DNA of 64,000 nt from NCBI RefSeq assembly GCF_003337715.1, contig NZ_QPIX01000009.1, positions 166,540 through 230,539 of the forward strand, read 5' to 3'. The translations under genes were made by a program, and so were the position numbers. Source of the stretch: Ciceribacter lividus (GTDB taxonomy: Bacteria > Pseudomonadota > Alphaproteobacteria > Rhizobiales > Rhizobiaceae). The notes under the pieces are model-generated. The model saw nothing but the letters and a program-made list of their open reading frames with translations. It had not been told where the DNA came from and made no database searches. Shown here piece after piece: positions 45,103 through 54,592 of the stretch (its first letter is position 1; each line of letters opens with the position of its first letter).

Positions 45103-46434
45103 TCAGACCCCGCTGATGATTTCGATCTTCGATCCGTCGAAGAAGCGCGAAAGCCTGAAGGCCGTCGGATCGACGCAAGGCGTATGACCGGTGACGAGAT
45201 CGGCCATCAACCGGCCGGCGCCGGGGCCGATGCCGAAACCGTGGCCGGAAAAGCCGGTCGCGATGAAGAAGCCGGGAACCTTCTCGACCGGCGAGATGAT
45301 CGGCACGGCGTCCGGCGACACGTCGATATAGCCGGCCCAGCGCTGCGCGATCTCGGCCTTGGCGAAGACCGGATAGTCCTTCTTCAGCTGTGCCAGCGCG
45401 TGGTTGGTCCACTTGTCCGACGGTTTCGGGTCGAGCACGCGGCAGCGTTCGAACGGCGTCTCCTCGTCCATCCGCCAGCGTTGCGCCATGCGACCCTCCT
45501 CGAGGAAGCGGCCGGAAACGCGGAAACGCAGCGAACGCCACTCGCTCTTCAGTGCAGGGAGGAATTTCAGCATGAAGCGGAAGCTGTCGGGCACGATCTC
45601 GACGATGTTGTCGTAGCGCGAAGCGATCGTATAGCCGCCGTCCTGACGCTTGCGGAAAGCAAAGTCGCGACCGTAGAGCGTCTGTTCCGGCCCACCCTCG
45701 ATCGGCTTGGTGCGGATGACGGTGTTCATCACCTTCAGTTGTGGCAAGTCGACCCCGGCATTGCGGGCAAAGAGGCTCGACCAGGCGCCGCCGGCAAGCA
45801 CGACCGAGGAGCAGGCGATCGTGCCGCGTTCGGTGACCACGCCGGAAATCTTCCCTCCCGAGGTCTCGATCCCACGCACCGCGCACTTCGTCAGTATATG
45901 CGCGCCCTTGTCGCGCGCCGCCTCGGCAATCGCCGGTGCCGCCTTCTGCGGCTCGGCGCGGCCGTCTGCGGGCGTGTAGAGCGCGCTCCTGAAATCATGC
46001 TTCATGCCCGGATAAAGCCCGCTGAACTCCGGTCCGTCGATCATCCGTGACTTCATCTGGTACTTGGTCAGGATATCGGGCCATTCGGCGTTCTTGGCTT
46101 CGTACTTTTCATCGAACGAGGCGAAGACGATGCCGCATTGTTTGTAGCCGGTGTCGCGGCCGGTCCGGGCGTCGAGCCCCTGCCAGATGCGGATGGCCTC
46201 GGCCATCAGCGGAACTTCACGCGGATCGCGCCAGGAGATGCGCACCCATCCCCAGTTTCGGCTCGACTGTTCCTCGCCGATGCCGCCCTTCTCGCAAAGC
46301 GCCACCGACACGCCGCGTTCGGCAAGTTCGAGCGCCGTCGAGGCGCCGATGATCCCGCCGCCAATGACGACTACGTCAACGTGTTTCGGCAGTTGCAGAT
46401 CCCCCTCGACGGGGACCACCTGAGGACCGGGCAT
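45103..46434 (-). CDS. FAD-dependent amine/amino-acid oxidoreductase (DAO family)
   Basis: 443 aa flavoprotein of the glycine/D-amino-acid oxidase superfamily. The FAD-binding Rossmann loop is VVVIGGGIIGASTALELAER (near residue 21), the C-terminal GHGFGIGPGAGRLMADL completes the flavin site. DadA, SoxB and betaine-oxidising relatives act on D-amino acids or N-methyl amino acids; the substrate is undecided. It converges on the peptide importer and could oxidise an amine released by its M20 amidohydrolase (inference). Confidence 0.88.
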   Translation of the reverse strand: MPGPQVVPVEGDLQLPKHVDVVVIGGGIIGASTALELAERGVSVALCEKGGIGEEQSSRNWGWVRISWRDPREVPLMAEAIRIWQGLDARTGRDTGYKQCGIVFASFDEKYEAKNAEWPDILTKYQMKSRMIDGPEFSGLYPGMKHDFRSALYTPADGRAEPQKAAPAIAEAARDKGAHILTKCAVRGIETSGGKISGVVTERGTIACSSVVLAGGAWSSLFARNAGVDLPQLKVMNTVIRTKPIEGGPEQTLYGRDFAFRKRQDGGYTIASRYDNIVEIVPDSFRFMLKFLPALKSEWRSLRFRVSGRFLEEGRMAQRWRMDEETPFERCRVLDPKPSDKWTNHALAQLKKDYPVFAKAEIAQRWAGYIDVSPDAVPIISPVEKVPGFFIATGFSGHGFGIGPGAGRLMADLVTGHTPCVDPTAFRLSRFFDGSKIEIISGV

Positions 46435-46568
46435 GCGAATAACTCCGGGCTTGAGAGAACGTATCGCCCGCGCGAACGGCAGGCAGGAAAGGAAGCATCC
46501 CGCTCTTATCAGATCGCGGCCGCACCGTCATCGCAGATGTCGGATTGCATCGGCACGAGAGCGTCCCG

Positions 46569-47702
46569 CTACCCCTGCTGTGCCGCGATGAAGCTGCGGA
46601 ACCGCGCCATGCTGAACAGGAAGAAGAACAGACCGATCACCGCGGTCGCGAGGAACTGCGGCCAGACCACAGCAAAACCCGCGCCGCGGAAAAGGATTGC
46701 CTGCGCGAAGGAGACAAAGTGTGTCGTCGGCGAAACCTGCACGCCGATCTGCAGCCAGTCCGGCATGCTTTCGAGCGGCGTCATGCCACCCGAGAGGATC
46801 GTCATCGGCAGGACCGTCAGGATGAAGAGCAGCGCCATCTGCGGCATCGACCGGGAGATTGTCCCGAGGAACAGGCCGAAGGAGGTGGCGAAGAAGAGAT
46901 AGAGCAAGACGCCTGCGGCAAACAGCCAGAGCGAGCCCGAAATACGCATACCGATCCAGAGGTCGAGCACGAAGACGACCGACAGCAGTGTCAGCACCAG
47001 CGTCACCAGGCCGTTCGCGAGGAGCTTGCTCAGCATGATCTCCGTCGCCCGCACCGGCATGACGAGGAGATGTTCGAGCGTGCCGTGCTCGCGTTCCCGC
47101 ACCAGCGCCGCCCCGGCGAGCAGGACGGCGAGCATGGTGACGTTGTTGATGAGCCCGGACGTTCCGGTGAACCAGGCCGTGGTCAGCGTCTGGTTGAAGG
47201 CCATGCGCACCTCGATCGCCACCGGCAGGCTGGTCGTCTTTTCGGTCCGGGTCACGAAGCGTGAGACCTCCTGGTTGACGACCGACTGGATGTGACCCGC
47301 ACCGATACCCGCCTGCATCAGCGCCGTCGCGTCGATCAGCAGCTGGACCGACGGGCTGCGGCCGGCAAGCACGTCGGCCTCAAAATTCGGCGGGATGTCG
47401 AGCACGAAGGTGAAGCGCGCCTGGTCCATGAGGCGATCGACCTCGCCCGGCGAGAGCGACACGGGCGCCTGGAACTGCGGGGGACGCAGGGCGTCCAGGA
47501 TCGCCGAGGAGAGTTGTGAGACATCCTGGTCGACGACCCCGACGGTCGCGCGGTTGAGCTCGTGCGTGATGCCCGTCGCCTGCATGTAGATCGCAAGCGT
47601 GAAGGCATAGATCACAAAGCCCATCAGCACCGTGTCCCGGCGGATACCGATCAGTTCCTTGACGAAGAGCGCGGCGATGTTACGGAAATCGAGCATGGTC
47701 AT
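46569..47702 (-). CDS. yhhJ: ABC-2 type exporter permease, YhhJ-like
   Basis: 377 aa inner-membrane protein of the ABC-2 permease class: N-terminal helix, large periplasmic domain (about 50-185), then five helices (VTMLAVLLAGAALVREREHG precedes the first). It is like E. coli YhhJ, which sits beside yhiI and rbbA. It overlaps the fused ATPase/permease gene by ATGA, so the two are coupled. Substrate unknown; drug or lipid export is plausible. Confidence 0.85.
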   Translation of the reverse strand: MTMLDFRNIAALFVKELIGIRRDTVLMGFVIYAFTLAIYMQATGITHELNRATVGVVDQDVSQLSSAILDALRPPQFQAPVSLSPGEVDRLMDQARFTFVLDIPPNFEADVLAGRSPSVQLLIDATALMQAGIGAGHIQSVVNQEVSRFVTRTEKTTSLPVAIEVRMAFNQTLTTAWFTGTSGLINNVTMLAVLLAGAALVREREHGTLEHLLVMPVRATEIMLSKLLANGLVTLVLTLLSVVFVLDLWIGMRISGSLWLFAAGVLLYLFFATSFGLFLGTISRSMPQMALLFILTVLPMTILSGGMTPLESMPDWLQIGVQVSPTTHFVSFAQAILFRGAGFAVVWPQFLATAVIGLFFFLFSMARFRSFIAAQQG

Positions 47703-50452
47703 ACCTCCTGCTTGCGCAAGAGCAGCCAGGCCATGGCGATCAGGACCGGCCAGAACAGCACGAGCGGCAAGATGAAGGGCACGAGATCGGAAAAGCCGAG
47801 CGCCTTCGTGAACGCGCCGACGCTCGCACGCAGGAAATAGGTGGTCGGGAACAGCGTTCCGATGATCCTGCCTGCCCCTTCGAGGGTCGCGACCGGCTGC
47901 AACAGTCCGGCAAACTGCGTCGCCGGCATCATCGTGCCGATCGCCGTCGCGAACATCGCGGCGACCTGGGTCCGGGTCATGGTCGAGCTCAGGATGCCGA
48001 TCGCCGTGGTGGCGAGGAGATAGAGAAAGGCCGCAAGCGAAAGACCAAGGAAACTGCCCCTGATCGGCACGCCGAAGAGGGCGACCGCCATCACGACGAG
48101 AACGACGTAGTTGACGCAGCCGACAATGACATAGGGAGCCTGCTTGCCGAGCAGGAATTCGAGCTTGGTCACCGGCGTCACATAGAGATTGCTGATCGAG
48201 CCGAGCTCCTTTTCGGAAACCACGCCGAGCGCGGTCAGGATAGACGGGATGAAGAGCAGCAGGATGGCGACCACCGCCGGCACCATCGCATCGAGACTGC
48301 GGAACGCCTGATTGTAGCGATAGCGCATTTCGACACTTGCCGCCGTGCTCGCCGAGATGCCGGCCGCCTGTGCCGCTTCGGTGAGGAAATGCGCATGCGC
48401 ACCCGAAACGTAGCCGAGCATCGTCTCCGCACGGAAGGGCATCGCCCCGTCCAGTGTCGCAAGGACCGTGGTCGTGTGCCCGGATCGCAGATCCGCACCG
48501 AAGCGCTCGGGGATTTCCAGCGCGATCGCAATGTCGTTGGCCTTGAGCTTCTGCTCGAGTTCCTCATGATCGGCCAGGGGACCTTCGTAACGGAACGCCG
48601 TCGAGGCCGCGAAGCTGTCGATATAGGCCCTGCTTTCGGCCGTCTGGTCGCGGTCGAGCACGCCGAGCCGGAGATCGTCGACATCGAGGGTGATTCCGTA
48701 GCCGAGGATCAGCATCAGGATGGCCGTCCCGAGAAGCGAGAAGGCGAGACGGATCGGGTCCCGCACGAGCTCCATCATCTCGCGCCGGGCATAAGCCACG
48801 GCCCGCCGCAGCGAGAAGGTCTGTTTCACGGAGGTCGTCGCCCCGGTTGCGGCCGGCAGGGCCGCGTCGAAGGATGCCATCTCCTCGCGCCCACCCTGCT
48901 TCATGTAGGCGATGAAGGCCTCGTCGAGCGTGGCTGATTGCGTCTCGGCCTTGAGTTTCTCCGGGGCACCGCTCGCAATCACCTTGCCCGCATGCATGAA
49001 GGCAATGCGGTCGCACCGCTCCGCCTCGGACATGAAGTGGGTGGAGATGAAGATCGTCACGCCGTCCTCGCGCGAGACGCGCTGCAGGTCGTCCCAGAAG
49101 GCGTCGCGGGCGATCGGATCGACGCCGGAGGTCGGCTCGTCGAGAATGAGGACTTCCGGCCGGTGCAGAAGCGCGACCGCGAGCTGGAGACGCTGGCGCA
49201 CGCCGAGCGGCAGGCGTTCCGACACCGTGTCGTGATACTCCGACAGTCCGAACGTCTCCGAAAGCTCGTTCACTCTCGCCGACGCGGCTGCGCCCTTGTA
49301 GTCGAAGATCGCCGCATGCAGCCGGAGATTCTGGAGCACGGTGAGCTCCCCGTAGAGCGAAAAGCCCTGCGACATGTAACCGACCCGCCGGCGAGCAGGA
49401 ATGTCGGAGGCATCCACCGGCTCGCCGAACAGGAAAGCTTCCCCTTCGCTTGCCGGCAGAAGCCCGGTCAGCATCTTCATCGTCGTCGACTTGCCGCAGC
49501 CGTTCGAGCCGAGGAAGCCGAAGATCTCCCCGCGCGGGATACGGAAGCTGACATGATCGACGGCAGTGAACGAACCGAAGCGCCGTGTCAGCCCCTTGGC
49601 CTCGATCGCGATGCTCTCGCTCTCGACCGGCCGCGTCGCCGGGACCTTGCCGTTGTCCACCGCGGCACCGTGCCCGTTCTCGTTGAGCAGGCTCACGAAG
49701 GCCCGCTCCAGCGTGCTCGCACCGGTGCGGGCAAGGAGTTCCGCCGGTGTCCCATCGGCCAGGATGCGGCCGTCGTTCAGCATCGCAACCCGGTCGAAGC
49801 GCATCGCCTCGTCGATGTCGGAGGTGGCCGTGAGGATCGTGAGGCGCGGACGCGCCCTGCGGATGCTCTCCACGAGGTCCCAGAACTGTTGCCGCGACAA
49901 GGGATCGACCCCCGTCGTCGGTTCGTCGAGCAGCAGGAGATCCGGGTCGTGCACGAGCGCGCAGCAGAGCCCGAGCTTTTGTTTCATCCCGCCGGAGAGC
50001 TTGCCCATCAGGCGGTCGCCGAACGGATCGAGGCCGGTCGCCTTCAGGAGCTCGGCGATGCGTCGCCGGCGCTCGGCCTCGCCGTGGCCGAAGAGCCGGG
50101 CGAAGAAATCGACGTTCTCGCTGACGGAAAGGCTCGGATAGAGGTTACGCCCGAGGCCCTGCGGCATATAGGCGATCCGCGGCAGCACGCCGGCCCGGGA
50201 GCGTTGCCCGCCCATGTCGCTTCCGAGCGAACGGACGCTGCCGGTCTGGATGCGCTTGGCGCCGGCGACGAGCCCGAGCAGGGTCGACTTGCCGACACCG
50301 TCGGGGCCGACGATCGCCATCTTCGACCCAGCGGCGACGGTGAGGTCGATGCCGTCGAGCGCGACGACACGGCCGTAGCGATGGGAGACACCACGCAGCT
50401 TGACGCCCGGCTCCTGACGATCGGCCTCAGGGTTTGGCATCGGTCGCGGCAC
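47699..50452 (-). CDS. rbbA: RbbA/YhiH-like fusion: two ABC ATPase domains plus ABC-2 permease
   Basis: 917 aa. ABC domain 1 spans about residues 15-245 with Walker A GPDGVGKST (49-57) and LSGGMKQKLGL; domain 2 about 285-520 with GSNGCGKST. A C-terminal ABC-2 permease (about 560-917) starts with a membrane anchor and large periplasmic loop. The same fused order occurs in E. coli RbbA (ribosome-bound ATPase) and YhiH. Start: ATG at 50452, or 50440 (MPNPEADRQ); both overlap the HlyD gene's end. Walker, signature and switch residues all look intact. Confidence 0.9.
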   Translation of the reverse strand: MPRPMPNPEADRQEPGVKLRGVSHRYGRVVALDGIDLTVAAGSKMAIVGPDGVGKSTLLGLVAGAKRIQTGSVRSLGSDMGGQRSRAGVLPRIAYMPQGLGRNLYPSLSVSENVDFFARLFGHGEAERRRRIAELLKATGLDPFGDRLMGKLSGGMKQKLGLCCALVHDPDLLLLDEPTTGVDPLSRQQFWDLVESIRRARPRLTILTATSDIDEAMRFDRVAMLNDGRILADGTPAELLARTGASTLERAFVSLLNENGHGAAVDNGKVPATRPVESESIAIEAKGLTRRFGSFTAVDHVSFRIPRGEIFGFLGSNGCGKSTTMKMLTGLLPASEGEAFLFGEPVDASDIPARRRVGYMSQGFSLYGELTVLQNLRLHAAIFDYKGAAASARVNELSETFGLSEYHDTVSERLPLGVRQRLQLAVALLHRPEVLILDEPTSGVDPIARDAFWDDLQRVSREDGVTIFISTHFMSEAERCDRIAFMHAGKVIASGAPEKLKAETQSATLDEAFIAYMKQGGREEMASFDAALPAATGATTSVKQTFSLRRAVAYARREMMELVRDPIRLAFSLLGTAILMLILGYGITLDVDDLRLGVLDRDQTAESRAYIDSFAASTAFRYEGPLADHEELEQKLKANDIAIALEIPERFGADLRSGHTTTVLATLDGAMPFRAETMLGYVSGAHAHFLTEAAQAAGISASTAASVEMRYRYNQAFRSLDAMVPAVVAILLLFIPSILTALGVVSEKELGSISNLYVTPVTKLEFLLGKQAPYVIVGCVNYVVLVVMAVALFGVPIRGSFLGLSLAAFLYLLATTAIGILSSTMTRTQVAAMFATAIGTMMPATQFAGLLQPVATLEGAGRIIGTLFPTTYFLRASVGAFTKALGFSDLVPFILPLVLFWPVLIAMAWLLLRKQEV

Positions 50453-51440
50453 CTGTGGTCAGGTCGGACTCCAGCCAGCTCGGCCAGACGACCGCGGGAT
50501 CGAGCTTCACGTATCCGACGCCGGTGACGCCCGTCTTCACCTGCTGCAGATACTGCGCCACCAGCGGCTTGGGCGCGCTGATCTTGACGCGGAACATCAG
50601 GCGGTCGCGCTCGCTGCGGGTCTCGACCTGCTTCGGCGTGTACTGGGCCTGCGGCGATACGAAGGACACTGTGCCCGGCACCGCCCGATCCGGGAGGACG
50701 TCGAGCAGGATGCGCCCCTCGGCCCCGATCGCCGTACGAGCGGCGTCCGCGGACGGCAGGAAGATCGTCATGTAGACGTCGGAGAGATCGAGCAGCGTCA
50801 GCACCTTGCCGCCTGCGCCGAGAACCTCGCCGGGCTCGGCGAGCCGATAGAGAACGCGGCCGTCCTTCGGCGCGACGAGGGTCGCGTTGCTCAGCATGTC
50901 GGTGATCTGGTCACGCGCGGCGGTAGCGCTCTCGATCGCCGCCTCGGCGCTGCGCAGGCCGCTTTCGGCCGCCGAAAGGGCGGCCCGGGCGCTGTCCCTG
51001 ACGAGGCGTTGCGAATCCACCCGCTGGTCGGAGACGAATCCCTTGCCGAGCAGCACGAGCTGGCGTTCGAGGTCTTTCTCGGCAAGGCTAAGCTCGCTCT
51101 GGCGCTGCGACAGGCTGAACTTGGCGGAATCGCGTGCCTGTTCGGCCTCCTTGATCTGCGCCTCGGCGGCGCGCAGCTGCGCCTCGACCTGGGCGGTGTC
51201 GATGCGGGCGAGCACCTGGCCCTTCGTGACGTAGTCGCCTTCCGCCACCTCGACCGAGGCCAGTTTTCCGGCGAACTTCGTTGCAATGTCAATTTCCGTC
51301 GCCTCGATTCGGCCGTTGCCCGCGGCAATTCCCGCCGGCAGGGCATCGCGCTGAACCCACTGGAGATAGGCATAACCCGCGGCACCGGCGACGACCAGCA
51401 GAGCGGCGAGAGCCGCGACAAACTTTGCAGTCTTCTTCAT
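50427..51440 (-). CDS. yhiI: HlyD/YhiI-type membrane fusion protein
   Basis: Periplasmic adaptor, 337 aa, anchored by one N-terminal helix (MKKTAKFVAALAALLVVAGA). A first lipoyl half (IEATEIDIATKFAGKLASVE), a coiled coil of about 110 residues, and the second half (LVAPKDGRVLYRLAEPGEVL) are evident. It heads the operon and links the RbbA/YhhJ pump to an outer-membrane channel. The start at 51440 is fixed by the membrane anchor; the frame upstream is unsupported. Confidence 0.9.
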   Translation of the reverse strand: MKKTAKFVAALAALLVVAGAAGYAYLQWVQRDALPAGIAAGNGRIEATEIDIATKFAGKLASVEVAEGDYVTKGQVLARIDTAQVEAQLRAAEAQIKEAEQARDSAKFSLSQRQSELSLAEKDLERQLVLLGKGFVSDQRVDSQRLVRDSARAALSAAESGLRSAEAAIESATAARDQITDMLSNATLVAPKDGRVLYRLAEPGEVLGAGGKVLTLLDLSDVYMTIFLPSADAARTAIGAEGRILLDVLPDRAVPGTVSFVSPQAQYTPKQVETRSERDRLMFRVKISAPKPLVAQYLQQVKTGVTGVGYVKLDPAVVWPSWLESDLTTGAATDAKP

Positions 51441-51659
51441 TGGACGCTCTTCTGCAGAAAAACGGAAAGACGAGAGATCGAAACCTGTCGAGATGCTCGG
51501 CCGGAGGCGGAACGCTCCGGAAGCCATGTCGGCCAATCTGGAGTTGAAATTCACGCCCGCCCTTGATCCATGTCAAGAACGCCGGCACATTCCGGCGGCA
51601 GATTTGACGCTGGATCAGGCCGTTGCACGAAGGCCACGGCGACCGAACAGGAGAGACGC

Positions 51660-52658
51660 ATGGCAGGCGCCCTCGAAAACCTGCTCACCGACATCGAAGG
51701 TGTTTCCGTCGGCCATTCGACCGACCTCGAGCTCGGCTCCGGCGTCACCGTAATCGTCTTCGACGAGCCGGCAGTGGCCTCCGGCAGCGTACTCGGCGGT
51801 GCGCCAGGCGGACGCGAGACGGGCCTCCTCGACCCATCGATGACGGTGGAGGTGGTGGACGCCCTCGTGCTCTCCGGCGGCTCGGCCTTCGGTCTCGACG
51901 CGGCAGGCGGCGTGCAGGCGGGCCTGCGCGAGATCGGTCGCGGTTTTCCCGTCGGCGACGTGCGCGTGCCGATCGTGCCGCAGGCGATCCTCATGGATCT
52001 CCTGAACGGCGGCAACAAGGACTGGGGCATCCAGTCGCCCTATCGCGACATGGGCTATACCGCCTTCAAGACGGCCGCCAAGGGCGCCTTCGCGCTCGGC
52101 AGCGTCGGCGCCGGCACCGGCGCGACGACGGCGACCGTCAAGGGAGGGCTGGGCTCGGCGAGCGCCATGACCACCGGCGGCCACAAGGTGGCGGCGATCG
52201 TCGCCGTCAACGCCATGGGGTCCGCCACCATCGGCGACGGCCCCTTTTTCTGGTCGGCTCCCTTCGAACTCGATGACGAATTCGGCGGCATCGGATTGCC
52301 GGCCAATTTCTCCGCGCCCGACACCATCCTGCGGGCGAAGGGGATCAATCTCACCGCCACGACGATCGGCGCGGTCGTCACCGATGCGGCGCTCACCAAG
52401 GCGCAGGCGCACCGGCTGTCTATCATGGGCCAGAACGGCATCGGCCGGGCTGTGCTGCCGGCGCATCTGCCGGCCGACGGCGATACCGTCTTTGCGGCGG
52501 CGACCAATGCGCGGCGGCTCGCAAGCTCGGCGGACTTCATGGAACTCTGCCATCTCGCGGCGCTGGTGATGGCCCGGGCGGTCGCCCGCGGCGTCTATGA
52601 AGCGACCACCCTGCCGGTCGAAGGGGCACAGCTCTGCTGGCGCGATCGCTTCGGCTGA
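51660..52658 (+). CDS. P1 family peptidase (DmpA/L-aminopeptidase type)
   Basis: Ntn-hydrolase-fold peptidase, 332 aa. Family P1 proteins cleave themselves before a Ser/Thr that becomes the nucleophile; the probable site is VAVNAMGSATIGDG, between G and S. The oxyanion and substrate region LVLSGGSAFGLDAAGGVQAG is conserved. The start at 51660 has a GGAGAGACGC site. Divergent from yhiI; separated by 82 bp from the next operon, to which it may belong. DmpA-type enzymes act on D- and L-aminopeptides and cyclic imides. Confidence 0.86.
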   Translation: MAGALENLLTDIEGVSVGHSTDLELGSGVTVIVFDEPAVASGSVLGGAPGGRETGLLDPSMTVEVVDALVLSGGSAFGLDAAGGVQAGLREIGRGFPVGDVRVPIVPQAILMDLLNGGNKDWGIQSPYRDMGYTAFKTAAKGAFALGSVGAGTGATTATVKGGLGSASAMTTGGHKVAAIVAVNAMGSATIGDGPFFWSAPFELDDEFGGIGLPANFSAPDTILRAKGINLTATTIGAVVTDAALTKAQAHRLSIMGQNGIGRAVLPAHLPADGDTVFAAATNARRLASSADFMELCHLAALVMARAVARGVYEATTLPVEGAQLCWRDRFG

Positions 52659-52740
52659 GGGAGTGCGGGATTTTGGATTGCGGGCATTGGGCCATACTGC
52701 CGATGCGATATCAGGCCCGGCTTCCCGCAAAGGAGCGACA

Positions 52741-54585
52741 ATGACTGCCGTGCAGAGCGAGGAGCTTCGCGTGCCGAAAGAAAGCATGATCAAGACGCCC
52801 GAGCCTTTCCCGGTCGATCTCGATACGACGCTCTCGGCGCTCGGCGCGGACGAGGCCTCGGAAGCCGAAGCCTTTGCCGCGCTCAACCGGATGACCGAGG
52901 CGCTGATGGCGCCGATGACCGGCGGACTTTCGCCGGCGGCGCTCTCGCTCGCCGTTTTCGACTGGGCGACGCATCTCGCCATGGCACCGGGAAAGCGGCT
53001 GGAGCTTCTGGACAAGGCGCTGCGCAAGTCGAATCGGCTCGCCGTCCATCTCGCCGCCTGCGCCACCGACCCGCAGACGCCTCCCTGCATTGAGCCACTG
53101 CCCGGCGACGACCGTTTCGCCAGCGAAGGCTGGAAACACTTCCCCTTCAATATCCTCTCCCAGACCTTCCTGCTGAACCAGCAATGGTGGCACAACGTCA
53201 CCAACGACGTCCCCGGTGTGACGCCCCACCATGAGGATGTGATCTCCTTCGCCGCCCGCCAGATGCTCGACGTCTTCTCTCCCTCGAACTTCGCCTGGAG
53301 CAATCCCGACGTCCTGAAGAGAACCGCCGAGACGGGAGGGATGAACGTCGTCGACGGTCTCAGCAATCTTGTCGATGACACCAACCGGCGGCTTACCGGC
53401 CGACCGACCGCCGGCACGGAGGAGTTCGTACCGGGCGAGACGGTGGCGGTCACGCCGGGCCGCGTGGTCTACCGCAACCGCCTGATCGAACTCATCCAGT
53501 ACGCGCCCACGACGGAGACGGTCCATGCCGAGCCGATCCTCATCGTGCCGGCCTGGATCATGAAATACTACATCCTCGATCTTTCGCCGCAGAACTCGCT
53601 CATCCGCTACCTGGTCGACCGCGGCCACACCGTCTTCTGCATCTCCTGGCACAATCCGACCGCCGCCGACCGGGATCTCGGGCTCGACGACTATCGCGAG
53701 CATGGCGTAATGGCGGCCCTCGACGCGATCGAGGCGATCCTCCCCGACCGCAAGATCCATGCGACCGGCTATTGTCTCGGCGGCACGCTGCTCTCGATTG
53801 CGGCATCCGCCATGGCGCGCGCGGGCGATGACCGCCTCGCCTCCGTGACCCTGCTCGCCGCCCAGATCGATTTCACCGAACCCGGAGAGCTCGCGCTCTT
53901 CATCGACCACAGCCAGTTGCACTTTCTCGAAAGCATGATGTGGAACCGCGGCTATCTTTCCGCCGACCAGATGGCCGGCGCCTTCCAGCTCTTGAAGTCG
54001 AACGACCTCGTCTGGTCGCGGGTCGTGCGCGACTACATGATGGGCGAACGCCAGCCGCTGAACGACCTCATGGCGTGGAACGCCGATTCAACGCGCATGC
54101 CCTTCCGCATGCATTCGGAATACCTGCAGCGCCTCTACCTCGACAACGACTTCGCCGCCGGGCGCTACATGGTCGGCGATCATCCGGCCGCTCCACAGAA
54201 CATTCGCGTGCCGATCTTCGCGGTCGGAACCGAGCGCGACCACGTGGCGCCATGGCGATCGGTCTACAAGATCCATGCGCTCGCCGACACCGAAGTCACC
54301 TTCGTCCTGACGAGCGGCGGCCACAATGCCGGGATCGTCAGCGAGCCAGGTCACCCGCACCGCCACTTCCGCATGACGACGAAAGCCGCAGCAGACCCCT
54401 GCATCGGGACGGAGGAATGGTTGCGCGACACGGCGTCCGAGGACGGATCATGGTGGCCGCGCTGGTCGGACTGGCTTGCCGCCCGCTCTTCCCCGTCCAG
54501 GGTCGCGCCACCGACGATCGGAGCGCCGGAGCGCGGTTATCCGCCGCTCGAGGCGGCCCCCGGAACCTTTATCTTCGAACGATGA
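52741..54585 (+). CDS. PhaC-like poly(R)-hydroxyalkanoate synthase family protein
   Basis: 614 aa alpha/beta-hydrolase fold. The class I PHA synthase core is complete: nucleophile Cys in TGYCLGGTLLSIAA (C345, the lipase-like box G-x-C-x-G-G), Asp in ERDHVAPW (D500) and His in SGGHNAGI (H528). It has a long N-terminal domain with WWHNVTNDVPGV and FSPSNFAWSNP, typical of the PhaC N-terminus. Start at 52741 has AAAGGAG. It is co-transcribed with pta and ackA, not phaA/phaB, so it may be a secondary synthase. In S. meliloti an orfA-pta-ackA operon responds to phosphate; no PHO box was evident here. Confidence 0.85.
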   Translation: MTAVQSEELRVPKESMIKTPEPFPVDLDTTLSALGADEASEAEAFAALNRMTEALMAPMTGGLSPAALSLAVFDWATHLAMAPGKRLELLDKALRKSNRLAVHLAACATDPQTPPCIEPLPGDDRFASEGWKHFPFNILSQTFLLNQQWWHNVTNDVPGVTPHHEDVISFAARQMLDVFSPSNFAWSNPDVLKRTAETGGMNVVDGLSNLVDDTNRRLTGRPTAGTEEFVPGETVAVTPGRVVYRNRLIELIQYAPTTETVHAEPILIVPAWIMKYYILDLSPQNSLIRYLVDRGHTVFCISWHNPTAADRDLGLDDYREHGVMAALDAIEAILPDRKIHATGYCLGGTLLSIAASAMARAGDDRLASVTLLAAQIDFTEPGELALFIDHSQLHFLESMMWNRGYLSADQMAGAFQLLKSNDLVWSRVVRDYMMGERQPLNDLMAWNADSTRMPFRMHSEYLQRLYLDNDFAAGRYMVGDHPAAPQNIRVPIFAVGTERDHVAPWRSVYKIHALADTEVTFVLTSGGHNAGIVSEPGHPHRHFRMTTKAAADPCIGTEEWLRDTASEDGSWWPRWSDWLAARSSPSRVAPPTIGAPERGYPPLEAAPGTFIFER

Positions 54586-54592
54586 GGCCGCG

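Noticed and set aside
52659..52740. PHO box before the phaC-pta-ackA operon
   Set aside because: No pair of CTGTCAT-like repeats with 11-bp period is present in this gap.
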